Below, piece by piece: positions 44,396 to 55,828 of a stretch of DNA of 64,000 bases. The stretch is taken from assembly GCF_963678635.1 (NCBI RefSeq), contig NC_087066.1, forward strand, positions 7,035,954 to 7,099,953, read 5' to 3'. Every line of letters begins with the position of its first letter. Positions within the stretch are counted from its first letter, which is position 1. Position numbers and translations under genes: made by a program. The notes beneath the pieces were generated by a model that made no database searches, was not told where the DNA came from, and was given only the letters and a program-made list of their open reading frames with translations. The DNA is from Symsagittifera roscoffensis (Eukaryota; Xenacoelomorpha; Acoela; Convolutidae).

Positions 44396-46761
44396 ATGAC
44401 CCCACACGTAATCGTCAATCAAACTAGTCAGTTTTTCAGACTAAATGGTTTCTTTCAATTTAATTCAACTGAAAAATTTACTATTGAAAATAATGAAACT
44501 TACTATTCTAATTTTACACCTCTTGTCATTCTACAGATTGATGATATGGAAAACGTATCAAGTTCTCTCAAAATTACCCACTATGACTGTTCAAGCATGC
44601 AGGAAAATAAAATGTATGCTTTAAATCAAGGAGCTACATATAAAGTTAGCCCAGAAAACCTCTATCTTACCGATAGCTTAATTAGCGTATATCAACGGTC
44701 TTATAGAACATTAGTGAATACCGTTTTTTGTAGAGTTAAAACATTTCCAATTTGTTCTAACTCTGGATTGTTGGCACAATCTTCATCCTCCACAACATGA
44801 AATTGATAACCAATGAATTTATTATACCACCGGAAAATTGCAAAAAGCAGCAAAAAACAACAAAATTACATTGAATGGAGATGGATACACTCATGAACTA
44901 ATTACAGTTCGACGGCATGTAAGAACAGGGGACAAGAAAAACACTATAGCTATGAAACGCACTTTCAGAAAGTTCAACTCAAAGTAGTACTAGAAACAAA
45001 ACAGTTGCAAAATCCTTACGGTATGCCAATACCATGCACAGAACTCGAAGCCGGATGCGAATCAACATCATTAGACCCTTATGCTTACACATGGGACATG
45101 CCCGAAAACTACGTAGTCACAAAAATGTTTTCTCAAAAGGCGAACATGGCCAAGTACGCTAATAAGTTGGACCACCCTCAAAATCTTATACTGTGTGATA
45201 GATCGGCACCCAATGGCTTAGATCTGAAAAATTGATTTTACAATAAGCAGCTACAAGTCTGCAGCAGGCCGGGAGCATTATACAAAACAAATTTTGAGTC
45301 CTTGTTTATTTCATATTCTGGCGGTTTTGACATGAACACTGGTAAATCCAGCAACTTAGGATACGCTGATAGAAATTACTGTCAAATTCCAACGAATGAC
45401 AACGATCAAATAAGAGTGAAATTCTTGAACTATCCTCTGGTAACAAACAAATTTATTAATAACGTAACAATAAGAATTGGGATCCTCTTTGGCGCCATGT
45501 ACGTAAAGATGAAATTGATAACGAACTTCATCTGGGCGCAAATTTAGATTACATAATGTACTTAAACGCTAAACAACTCAGACATTCTGAAAGGACTTTA
45601 TAAAAAATCAATTTGAACTAGAAAGAATACAAATTCTAACAATAAAGATATTAGCTTAACAAAAATACAAGGCTTGCAGGAAACATGCTAACTGGTAACC
45701 GTTCTATGTTTTTGGACACCAATGGAGCAGTTGCTTGGCTATATCACTGTCCTAGAAAAATTTCACCTCCTAAACTTCTCGAAAAATGCTTTGATCGAAA
45801 ACCGAATAACTCTAATGGGCGAACGATGTTTGTCGAACCTATTACCCACTAAATTTCTCTTTGTTATCAACGAAAAGCATTGCGTTGGTGGCTACAAAAA
45901 TGCCTTTCAACTTAGCTTAGATGATAAGTTATCTTGGTACCAGGTAATACCGGCCCAATACCTTCCAAGACTCCTTTAATATTCGCTCCACAAGATATAG
46001 GCCACATAACGGATTTTCCGTATACCATTCGAGACGCACAGGCATGCATACCCCAAAACGATTGAAATATTTTTTGAGCTAACATCATTTATAACACAGC
46101 ATCAACATCTATTCTAAAAAATTTACCAGAAATGTTCTCTAAAATGGAAACGTTGATTATGCAAAATCTGATGCTTTAACTGCCGCAATGGGTTTAAACC
46201 AAAAAATCTATTTAGATTCTCGGCTTTCACCGTTTTTTAATATAAATTTCATCGGAACATTCAAGTTTTTATCGCTTTTCTCTTGGGAAAAATCGGAATA
46301 TATTTCGCCGGTTTCCTTTTTTTTAAATTTCTACTAGAAATAATAGGAACAAATATCAAAGCTTTAGAAATTAAAAAGCTAGCCAATCGTACTATGAGCT
46401 TCTGGAAGAAAATGTTGGGTGTAACGTATAATCTTTTCGTTCTATCAGTTTTAAACAAAAGTTTTTTAAACGAAGACTCCAAACTTGATTCATCAGCAAT
46501 GAGAAACTAAAGACAAAAATAAATACGCCACATAACTATTATCAAAACTTTTACCAAGAAAGCAATGCTTTGATTCATATGGTAGAGCAAACTGAGCCCG
46601 CAGTACCGTTACTGCAACCAGATTCACGAAACGAATCTCAGTTATACCCCGACTTAAATAACCAAAGTGAACCATTAGTACGGAACACTGTAATAGAAAC
46701 TAACTGTAGCCCAGAAATCCCTCAATCAACCGCCAAAAACAACAGTAAAACACCAATCTAA
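44396..46761 (+). pseudogene. env: envelope-like glycoprotein pseudogene, multiply frameshifted
   Basis: Scattered open pieces in several frames look like one decayed surface glycoprotein. The first (44396-44800, 134 codons) has at least five Asn-x-Ser/Thr sites and spaced cysteines. Later pieces lie at 45005-45235, 45302-45547 and 45718-45850, the last with tryptophan- and cysteine-containing sequence up to a stop in 45849-45851. A hydrophobic segment with flanking charge (46292-46350) would be the membrane anchor, and a Pro/Asn-rich polar stretch (46570-46758) a cytoplasmic tail. Position between gag and the 3' LTR fits an env gene. Resemblance to chuvirus-type (Mononegavirales-like) glycoproteins captured by LTR elements is my impression only. 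Stops and shifts at several points mean no product. Confidence 0.5.
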
Positions 46762-46817
46762 GGTCAGAGATCTTTTTTCAGATGGCCTCAAAAAAATTTT
46801 GCGTCTCTATGAACTAA

Positions 46818-48871
46818 TTGCTAGTCGATATTCCAGACAGACAAGTTCTTTTACTGAACCAATTTTCTACACGTACAAAACACCTGATTACACGAATAGC
46901 AGCTGTTGACTTACCTCAATTAGGAACAAATAATTTTATACGTCTGATGTTATTTGTTTATCCAGTAAAAATAATTCATGAAGTTGTCATCGAACCATCA
47001 AATCCAAAATATATTTAGATTCATTCGTTTCTTCAAAGTAACCAATCTGCTATCAAAAAAAAACCACGATACAAATTTTTTACTTGGAAACAAACATTGA
47101 ATGTTGGTAAGAAATTTGTATCAAGACTTTTGTTGACTAATTCAACTCCCAGGTTACGCAAATAAACTACCAGCGCTAATAGCATCAGCAAGATTACCAA
47201 AAATCATCCCGATTGATTGTTTTTACCTGATGATAATAACTTATCCTGAGGAAATTGTTCAGGAAATTGAAATTAGTTAAAATCTCCGCTCTAGCTCAGC
47301 ATTTGTCATTACCGATTTCAAAGGAATTCACTTCTTTTTAGAAGTCTTAAGCCAATTAAAAATAGAATAAATTTTGAGAAAATCAATGTTCATTGACACA
47401 CGAAATCAAAAATTCTGCTCAGTCATATCCTGCTCTCATTTACCAAAGAAGTTTTGTTCCCGAGTAAATTTTCTACACTTACAAAACACCTGATTACACA
47501 AATAGCAGCTGTTGACTTACCTCAATTAGGAACAAATAATTTTATACGTCTAATGTTATTTGTTTATCCAGGAAAAAAAATTCATGAAGTTGTCATCGAA
47601 TCATCAAATCCAAAATATGGTTAGATTCATTCGTTTCTTCAAAGTAACCAATCTGCTATCAAAAAAAAAATAATTTAGAAAGCGTTAATATTTGTAAGTA
47701 AAAATACAACGATACAAATATTTTACTTGGAAACAAACATTTGAATGTTGGTAAGAAATTTGGATCAAGACTTTTGTTGACTAATTCAACTCCCAGGTTA
47801 CGCAAATAAACTACCAACGCTAATAGCATCAGCAAGATTACCAAAAATCATCCGGATTGATTGTTTTTACCTTATGATAATAACTTATCCTGAGGAAATT
47901 GTTCAGAAAATTGGAATTAGTTCTTCAAACAAAAAAAAACGTTATTATCTTTGTTCTCCGCTCTAGCTCAGTATTTGTCATTACCAATTTTAAAGGAATT
48001 CACTTCTGTTTAGAAGTCTTAAGCCAATTAAAAATAGAATAAATTTTGAGAAAATCAATGTTCCTTGACACACGAAATCGAAAATTCTGCTCAGTCATAT
48101 CCTGCTCTCATTTACCAAAGAAGTTTCGTTCCCGAGTAAATTTTCTACACTTACAAAACACCTGATTACACGAATAGCAGCTGTTGACTTACCTCAATTA
48201 GGAACAAATAATTTTATACGTCTAATGTTATTTGTTTATCCAGTAAAAGTAATTCATGAAGTTGTCATCGAATCATCAAATCCAAAATATGGTTAGATTC
48301 ATTCGTTTCTTCAAAGTAACCAATCTGCTATCAAAAAAAAATAATTTAGAAAGCGTTAATATTTGTAAGTAAAAATACCACGATACAAATATTTTACTTG
48401 AAAACAAACATTTGAATGTTGGTAAGAAATTTGGATCAAGACTTTTGTTGACTAATTCAACTCCCAGTTTACGCAAATAAACTACCAGCGCTAATAGCAT
48501 CAGCAAGATTACCAAAAATCATCCCGATTGATTGTTTTTACCTGATGATAATAACTTATCCTGAGGAAATTGTTCAGGAAATTGAAATTAGTTAAAATCT
48601 CCGCTCTAGCTCAGCATTTGTCATTACCGATTTCAAAGGAATTCACTTCTGTTTCAAAGTCTTAAGCCAATTAAAAATAGAATAAATTTTGAGAAAATCA
48701 ATGTTCCTTGACACACGAAATCAAAAATTCTGCTCAGTCATATCCTGCTCTCATTTACCGAAGAAGTTTTGTTCCCGAGTAGCAGCAAGAGTTTTACCAT
48801 CTGTGACAATTGACAAACGTTTAGACTTAATTATCAAGGATTTTCACCATAAATTTACGATATTATCGTAA
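46818..48871 (+). pseudogene. triplicated accessory-gene region with LP..YP..E repeat motif
   Basis: Short open pieces in different frames encode related ~35-residue segments of pattern A-x2-(D/R/V)-LP, then about ten residues, LM-(L/I)-x2-YP-x2-I-(V/H)-x-E-x-x-I. Examples are at 46896-47018, 47176-47281 and their copies in the next two DNA units; a more diverged one (VAARVLPSVTIDKRLDLIIK) is at 48779-48871. Stops and shifts separate them. I do not recognise the family. The pattern suggests an original protein made of several copies of one small domain. Confidence 0.35.
46860..48783. repeat. three tandem units (606, 672 and ~645 bp) inside the env-bearing element
   Basis: AAATTTTCTACACTTACAAAACACC-type starts occur at 46860, 47466 and 48138. 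Units 2 and 3 are nearly identical, while unit 1 lacks about 65 bp around the GTAAGTAAAAATAC block. At 48777 the same CCCGAGTA that elsewhere joins to the next unit instead continues into GCAGCAAGAG, marking the duplication junction. Confidence 0.9.
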
Positions 48872-48883
48872 AAGCAACAAACC

Positions 48884-49960
48884 CTAAATACAAAGATATT
48901 CGACACACCATTAAGTATGAAAACTCAGCCATATTCGAAACAGCTTGTGAAGAAGTTATTTTTTGCGAATAACAAAAATTGAACATGAAACTCCGGTTTT
49001 TTAAACTCAGCAATCGTCACGTACTCCTTTACCAAATAAAAAAATCTTTCGACGCCTTTTACGGTTCATGCTGACCAAAACTAATGGTGTATTTCGGTTA
49101 TTGTCATACGAGAGAAGACAGAATAATTGAAGTCTACAACAACTCGCCGTATTGGAATTTTTCCCTTGTATTGTCGAATACTTATTTAAGCCATTTGCCG
49201 AAAGACATAAGCGTTTTCCAGTCAAATAATCTCACTAACTTCTCCTAATATGTTTATCCGGTCACCATACCTACGTTACTCGCACATTGGAGTAGAAAAA
49301 AACTCTGAAAACTTTTATCTTCTACATGTGTGTAAGGTTAACTCCATTATATCAACTACAGTCACAGCTCCAAGAAATCACCCTAATTTCCTTGAACTAT
49401 GTCATATTCTCGATCGACCCCAATGCAGACTTTTTTCTAAACTTTTCTGTTTTTCTAAATAGAAAAAAGAATGTTTAATATCAACGACCAACCAGTTTCA
49501 GTTGATCAAATAAAGAAAACCATTGAATTACAACCAGATTTACAAGTTTAAACGATAGTTAATGTTCGATACATCGAAACGGGTTTTTGAGGAACTCAGT
49601 ATTTATCCTACTTCCCGATATTGGTCATTTTGACTTTTTAAATCTGACCACCCGGAGTCGTCTCTCACCAATATTGAATGTGAAAATTGTACCTTAGACT
49701 GCAATGATTATCCTTTACGAAAGAACCTTTGTCCAAATTAAAGGATTCCAACGCTCCTTCATTCTAGCAGGAAATTTCAATTTAATCCCCGTTTTTATAT
49801 TTTGTTTCGAAACACTATATATTGGCAAACTGCACAGCACCATTATTAAACCAAGCAATGAATACTGGCTTCTAATACTATGTCTTGCAAATAGCCTAAA
49901 ATTCCCATTGCCTGAGATCTAGACCAGATTGAATGAGAGTGAGAATGACAAGTGAACGTC
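48884..49960 (+). other. interior of env-bearing element; only tiny coding-like relics
   Basis: A 26-codon frame at 49471-49551 (MFNINDQPVSVDQIKKTIEL...) looks more protein-like than its surroundings. Other ORFs of 60-72 codons carry no motif. Confidence 0.35.
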
Positions 49961-49964
49961 CCAT

Positions 49965-50314
49965 ATGCATAGAAGTTTGAGATCAAACGAAACAATTACA
50001 AAGAAACACACCTCCACAACCACCACATTTAGTTTGCGTTGTCGTTATAACAAACAAAAGCTAAGAGCTAGTACACCATTCGCAAAAACTACTTGCCCCA
50101 TTTGCAGGCAGATTATTAAGGTAAGTAGTTTGACACAATATAATGTCTGTAATATCTGCAACCAATTCGTTTTAGCCAGAAAAAAAACGAAAGGGTGAAC
50201 ATATGATAGTTAAACACCCTTATGTTACTGTATGCAATAAATGCGTTAATCAAAGCAAAAACATCTGCCCATTCTGTTTTTCCAAAATTGCGCTTGATGA
50301 GCTTTGGGCTTAAA
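49965..50314 (+). pseudogene. RING-like cysteine-cluster relic, copy 1
   Basis: A frame ending at 50198 contains TTCPICRQII and, further on, CNICNQF. A second frame, displaced by one base at an A run near 50174-50182, continues with VCNKCVNQ and NICPFCFSK to a stop at 50312. Repeated C-x2-C and C-P-(I/F)-C pairs spaced by 15-25 residues suggest zinc-binding treble-clef or RING-type fingers. Histidine ligands at standard spacing are not clear, so RING-like is as far as I go. Confidence 0.5.
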
Positions 50315-51065
50315 TTTGTTCAATACAATAGCAAACGAAAGTCCTGTTTGTCTAGAATTAAAAACATTCATTCAGTTAAAAAAACTCTACGGAAAAGAAT
50401 ATCCATAACCATTTCATTTTGTTTGTAATGAATGCTATATGACTCTAAAGTCCAAAACTAAGTTGATTTTTGACAACTATCATGCCCAAAATGCTAACAG
50501 GATGTTGATGTCCTAAATTTCGGAAAAATTGATGATTGTAACACCTGCACAGGCAATAAACATTGACTAAACAATTATGCAGTTCGTTTAGGAAATTTAC
50601 AAAATGTTCTGCTTGGTAATGGACATTGATTTTGTTTTTGAGTGCAATCTTCTCGTTCAGGTGAACAGTTACCAAGCATATACGGACCGTATTTAAACTT
50701 ATCCAGAAAAACAAGGATTGAATGCTTTCTGCATTCGATACGGTCCTGGCTTCCACGACGAAGAAAAAAATACTGTCAAAAGTCGAATGTAACTATAAAT
50801 GCGTTCGTCAACAACAAAGATGTTATCAACATCATTTTTTCAACTTCTAACCACCTTATGAATTGATATAATCTCAGACATTTATTATGATTCAGATAAC
50901 TTTACCAGTTTTTTTGAGTAAAGTTTTCCATGTTAGTTATTTTTATTTCAAAAATTTTCTTCATTTTTCCCAACCAATTTTACAGTCCTTTTAAAAGACC
51001 ATTATTCAACCCTCTCTCGAATTTCCGTTTTTTTTACAAAAATCCAAATTCAAGAAACACATAAT

Positions 51066-51224
51066 AACCAGCCACACAATCCACCACACTTCATTTGTAT
51101 AGACTGCCATGAGCAAATTCTAGCTAATTTTTCAAAATGTGAACAAATTTTATGCCCCATTTGCCAGATCCCAAATAACACTCGATCATTTTCCCATTAT
51201 TCCCTTTGTATGATATGTTAAATC
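51066..51224 (+). pseudogene. RING-like cysteine-cluster relic, copy 2
   Basis: An open frame of 52 codons reads PPHFICIDCHEQI, then KCEQILCPICQI, then LCMIC just before the stop: seven cysteines plus a histidine in RING-like order. It parallels copy 1 (PPHLVC at about 50015-50035 in another frame, then CPICR), so the two are ancient duplicates. No upstream ATG in frame is close; probably a C-terminal fragment. Confidence 0.5.
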
Positions 51225-52005
51225 ATGGTTAAATTTGCAAATTGAGGCAAAACTCAAACCCTTAGTATGGCAAACCCTCAGTATGGCAAGTTATCACAAT
51301 TTGCACAAGCTGCATCCCTACTACCGCAAAATTTTGTCCACTATGTCAAGTCCCTTATAATTTTTGTGACACCTGAAATTATTCCTTCACCGCATTATTC
51401 CACTACGCTGCTCCATTTGGAAAACATCAAGATTGCAAAATTCCACTCACAACATTTATATCTTTTCAAATAACAAAAAAAAACACAAAACTTTCTTTTT
51501 ATTAGTGCTATGTTATATAGTAAAAAATTCTCCCCGGTTTTTTCTAGTCCACTTTAACTATCAAAGGGGACCCCATGGCAAGCTTGTGGTTGACCCCAAG
51601 TGTACATACATATAAGATGAGGGAATAATTAATGCCCAAATTTCCATTTTTGCTTTTACTACATAAAGTTTTAAAATCTGAGCTCAACTCGGTCTTTTAA
51701 ACTGCTTTATATATTTTCTCCTGTGGCTAATAAACACATAATTTTTCTTTCTTCATTTTTTTTTGTGGTGAATTTGTGTGAAGCCACAAGAATTTACTTT
51801 CCATCTTTTCTATATATAAAACTTTACCTTTTTATAAATGTCTTTCATCATTTAAATTTGATAATTAAATTTAATATCCAAATATAATTGGAGATTTTGA
51901 ATGTAATTCTTATTTTATACTGATGTTTAGCACATTTGAATGTGAACCAGTAATGAACTGGAATTGTAGAAACGCTGACGCCGCCCCGAGCAATTTAAAA
52001 GGAAA
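51225..52005 (+). other. interior of env-bearing element; no gene seen
   Basis: Low-complexity AT-rich sequence with ORFs of 60-68 codons that show no motif. Confidence 0.4.
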
Positions 52006-52572
52006 TTGCTTCTCCGAAAGAAAAAACAATTAAAATCAGTCGTCAATCCCTCAATCATGTCGATTGACGACGGGCTAAACCAGGACCCAAGAAACTTTTC
52101 AAACCTAGAACAACGATTGGACCTCCATATATATATAGAGAGAGCTCAAATAAGATATGCTAAACCCTTGATTCATCACAAGCCTGAAATACTCTATTAC
52201 AAACAATTACCACCAGTAGAAATTGGTATCCTTTGTCGCAGCTGTCAACTGGACGACAATGAAAAAAGCTATGATGACAATCGAGTTGATAACTAGGCAG
52301 TCAGCTATAATGAAGAAAAGTAACTTCTGGAAATTAAAACAAAGACTGGAAAACGGCTACGTATTGAAAGCAGGGAAATCATGGTTCCATTTGAAGGAAT
52401 AACTGCTTTTCCTGTGAAGACGAGTGAAAATGAGAGAAATGAATCATATTCAAACCAGATAGAAATTACGGATCTAACAGACGGACTGAGATGGATGATA
52501 CTTAAAAAAAGAAAAAGAGACAGAAAATCGCGAAACGACAACAAAAACTGCAGGCATCGCAGAGGAAAATAG
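52006..52572 (+). pseudogene. lysine-rich 3' ORF relic of env-bearing element
   Basis: Two frames (52006-52296, 96 codons; 52381-52572, 63 codons, with coding-like sequence extending upstream to about 52322) flank a stop and shift. The first holds acidic and hydrophobic stretches (LEQRLDLHIYIERAQIRY; GILCRSCQLDD); the second ends in a strongly basic tract (KKRKRDRKSR). It lies ~230 bp upstream of the 3' LTR, where accessory genes of complex retroelements sit. Family unknown. Confidence 0.35.
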
Positions 52573-52786
52573 CGATCTTCAGTGCATACAATATGGAGTT
52601 AGAAAATGGAAAAAAGCTCTAGAACAACTTAAAAAAACATATTCCGATTGCATTTTTCAATTTAAATTTATCTTCATACTTATTTTATTTGATGTTCCTT
52701 TTAATGTTTTTAACTAAATTATTTAATCATTAAAATGTTTAATTTTCGCCATGGTAACTGTAAGAATCGAAAAGCTTATTTTTCTT

Positions 52787-52800
52787 AAAAAAGGGGTGAG
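52787..52800 (+). promoter_or_regulatory. polypurine tract
   Basis: AAAAAAGGGGTGAG, purine-only except one T, ends one base before the 3' LTR. This is the expected plus-strand primer position and fixes the element's orientation. Confidence 0.7.
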
Positions 52801-52801
52801 T

Positions 52802-53932
52802 TGTAGTTTTGTAAATGCTACAGAAACAAAGTACAATTGTCTAAATTGTTTAATTAACAATCCAATTCCAAATTGAAGCGGTCCATTTAATTTAAAGCAT
52901 CTATTCACTAAATCAGATTTTGTCTGATATATTCTCATAAGGACAAAAAAATTTTGTTCTGAAAATCCACTTCTTTTTAAATACTTGTCCATATTTTTTA
53001 TTTTTTCTGGCTTAATATTTCATAAGGACGGCGATTATTAACACGTCTCGTTTCACTATAACTAAAATTAAAGTGCAACAAAATTCACTAGTCCTGCTGG
53101 CTGCCCAGGTTTTCTCCTTGATTCTGATTAAGCAGAGATGCACCTGCAATATGATGCATCAGAGAACAAACTATGAAAATTTAATAAGATTGAACTGCAG
53201 GCTGCGGCTGTAATCAAAGGGGACTAATAATTTAAGGATACTGATTTAACGAAATCAAATAAAATTTAGTTGATATTTCCTTTATGATGGAGGGAGAATA
53301 AAAAAGCAGGTGAAAATCTGAGTACTTTGAAAGATAAATCATCCGCCGGTTTATGCTTACGAGCAAAAGGTCTTGCCTAAAATCTTCAGTGTTTCTTTTT
53401 GCTCAGTCAGCAGCAAGTACTCTATCCTAAGAATTTCAGTTTCCATATAAATAAATTTTCCTTTTCACTCTAACAAATTTATAAAAATTAGTCCTTTCTT
53501 CCAATAAAACAGAAAATAGTTTTTTCTCTAACTCCGATAAAATAGTAAATCAAGATAATCGCTAACGAGAGCACGAAGACCACTGGACAAGACTACTCTA
53601 CGCGAACCAAAAGAAGCTGACCCGACCAAGGTTGACTCGAGAATCCTACCCAATCGTCAACCTTAGTAAGAAGACAAAATATAAAATATAATAATATTAG
53701 AAAATAAGATCTAAAACCCCATCCATCATAGTTATATTTGTTTAAGCTGTACAATTCATTCATTTAACCTATTAACCCTGTGCTTTATTTTCATCCAGCT
53801 CTTTAATTCATACTCTTTTCGAACTATTGTTTCTACTATAACTTTTGTGAAGAAACTTTACGATCTTAGCTGAGACTTAGAACTTAGGGTAGATTACTAA
53901 GCAATCAACCAACAATGAACGCTTAGTAAACA
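52802..53932 (+). repeat. 3' LTR of env-bearing element
   Basis: Starts TGTAGTTTTGTAAATGCTAC directly after the polypurine tract and ends ...GCTTAGTAAACA. It matches the 5' LTR along its length with many substitutions and small indels. No convincing target duplication was found at the outer edges. Confidence 0.85.
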
Positions 53933-54450
53933 TTGAATGACCTTGCTAACGACAATGATTTTTGTAGATGCACACAATTGAAACAACTTAGTTTCTACAT
54001 CGCATTGAAAAGTTTCTACATATCGCATTGAAAAATGTTTTAAGTTTTTTATTGTTTTCCGAAAAGCTGTAAATGATTCCTTAATTTTGATTCGCTGATC
54101 AATTCTGATGAAAATAAAGCAAAAAATTTAGAAAAAGAAACTGCTTTCACCTAACAAAATCAAGATTGAAATCTCAGAATTGAAATATTATTCATTATGA
54201 AGTTGAAATCACAGTTTTGTTTCGTTTTAAGAAACCAATAACTGAAACTTTGTTGAGCAATTCAATGATATTTAGTTTTGGTCGGGTTCTTCAGACCCTC
54301 TTTAAATTTCGAGGGCTCAGTATTCCAGGGACAAGGCATAGGTAATTTCCAGAGAAAAAGTTTTGTGTTGTGGGGGTGCCGACAATTCAGTTTGGAAGCA
54401 AATTAGCTGTGCTGATATGCTTGTTTTATTCTCATATTTTTAAGCTTCAT
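53933..54450. other. no gene seen
   Basis: AT-rich flank between the old LTR and the assembly gap. Nothing supported. Confidence 0.5.
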
Positions 54451-54650
54451 NNNNNNNNNNNNNNNNNNNNNNNNNNNNNNNNNNNNNNNNNNNNNNNNNN
54501 NNNNNNNNNNNNNNNNNNNNNNNNNNNNNNNNNNNNNNNNNNNNNNNNNNNNNNNNNNNNNNNNNNNNNNNNNNNNNNNNNNNNNNNNNNNNNNNNNNNN
54601 NNNNNNNNNNNNNNNNNNNNNNNNNNNNNNNNNNNNNNNNNNNNNNNNNN
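54451..54650. other. assembly gap (200 N)
   Basis: Exactly 200 unknown bases, a conventional scaffold gap length, so true distance and orientation across it are uncertain. Confidence 1.
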
Positions 54651-54840
54651 AAAACTTTGCTATTCGCAAAATATATCATTTTGTATATTATCAAGCGTGT
54701 GGGGGGATGATTTAAATAAAAACAAAAACAAAAGATTTTTTTTTGAAAATTTGAGTTTTGGTTATTCTATTTTAAATTATTCCATATAAAATAAGACTCA
54801 GTCAGAACATACAGGGCTTTTCCCTAATTCGAGGCCTAAT
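54651..54840 (+). mobile_element. Helentron-like family, 3' fragment beside the gap
   Basis: TCAAGCGTGTGGGGGGATGATTT, ACTCAGTCAGAACATACAGGGC, a CAGGGC/TCCCTA hairpin relic and TTCGAGGCCTAATTTT follow the family 3' order with many substitutions. The 5' part would lie in the gap. Confidence 0.55.
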
Positions 54841-55331
54841 TTTTTATTTTCCGCCGAAATTGAAAAAAGCAGTGTTGATATATGCCAAAATTTTCAGAAA
54901 AAAAAAAGACTTTATTACCGCCGGACGAACATGCTCGAGGCATGTTTCGTTCGCGCTCGCGATGTTTGTTCACCAAGCAGGATGTTTGATTGACTGTGCT
55001 CGAGATGATTTCCGAGTATGCCTGAGTTAATTTTCTGTATTGCTCGACGGAACTTTGACATGTTTTGTCTGGGCTTCGAAATGAGGTTATGCTAATTGGT
55101 ACAAAATTATATTTGATTGATTTCCGAATTTCTTTTATTTGGAATTAGTTTTTAAAATCCCGTTTGCTATTTTTTATTATTGCTAGCAGCTGATTTGAGT
55201 TTTTTGAAATGGGTTGCAGCGCTATACTTAAGTCTATAAAAGTTAATATAAAAAATTATCATCTATTTTGCCTAGTTATCCGTCTAGATTTGTTCGGATA
55301 ATCTAAACGGCAGTCAGTCGAAAATTACAAA
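54841..55331. other. no gene seen; short palindrome
   Basis: CGAACATGCTCGAGGCATGTTTCG-type imperfect palindrome at 54926-54950. The rest is unassigned up to the Gypsy LTR. Confidence 0.5.
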
Positions 55332-55741
55332 TGGAACCTGATCTAAACTATATTTTATGATTGGATAAATTAAATGTTTTACCAATGTAAAGTATTTAAT
55401 ATTAACCAATCATGATCCATCTAACTAACAACCCACTTATTTGTAAGTGCTGAAGTTACTTGTAATTTCAGCACCAGAGAGATTTGAATTTAACTTAGAA
55501 ATTAGTTGGACTCTCCCGAGCACTTCAGCAGCCGCAATAAACCAGTATACCCTAGATCTATTGAGCCTAGCAGAGACTAGTTAAACAACCTGAGACTAGA
55601 TAGTATAAGAGTAAGATTAGGATCGGTATTAGACTAAGAAGTTGCACGAATCTATCCGGCCGAAAATAAGATAGCGTGACGAGCAGACGGTGTACCCTAT
55701 CCGAAATTACTCTATGAGTTATACACTCCAGTCTTAACTCA
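55332..55741 (+). repeat. 5' LTR of right Gypsy copy (~410 bp)
   Basis: Starts TGGAACCTGATC at the homology edge; inferred end ...AACTCA followed by TC and TGGTGCGACC. AATAAA at 55536-55541 is a possible polyadenylation signal. Bases 55722-55734 differ from the left copy at about 8 of 13 positions although both sides match. Confidence 0.7.
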
Positions 55742-55743
55742 TC

Positions 55744-55753
55744 TGGTGCGACC
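55744..55753 (+). promoter_or_regulatory. possible primer-binding site, right Gypsy copy
   Basis: TGGTGCGACC directly inside the inferred LTR. tRNA identity not assigned; see the left copy for the variant. Confidence 0.35.
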
Positions 55754-55828
55754 ATAAGTCTCGAACAAGACCTTACTAGATTAGAATTAACCAAAATAGA
55801 TTAGAAATTAGACAAAAACATTTACAAA

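Larger units (their letters stand above)
41468..53932 (+). mobile_element. decayed env-bearing LTR retroelement lacking recognisable pol
   Basis: Two ~1.14 kb direct repeats (41468-42613 and 52802-53932) enclose about 10.2 kb, and an A/G-only tract abuts the downstream one, as a polypurine tract should. The interior runs from a gag-like start through an envelope-like pseudogene, a repeated accessory region and RING-like cysteine clusters to a lysine-rich relic. I could not find protease, reverse transcriptase, RNase H or integrase motifs. All frames are broken. LTR divergence is clearly more than ten percent by eye, so the insertion is old. Confidence 0.8.

Noticed and set aside
54403-54789. 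ORFs spanning 54403-54789
   Set aside because: They run through the 200-base N gap and carry no evidence.
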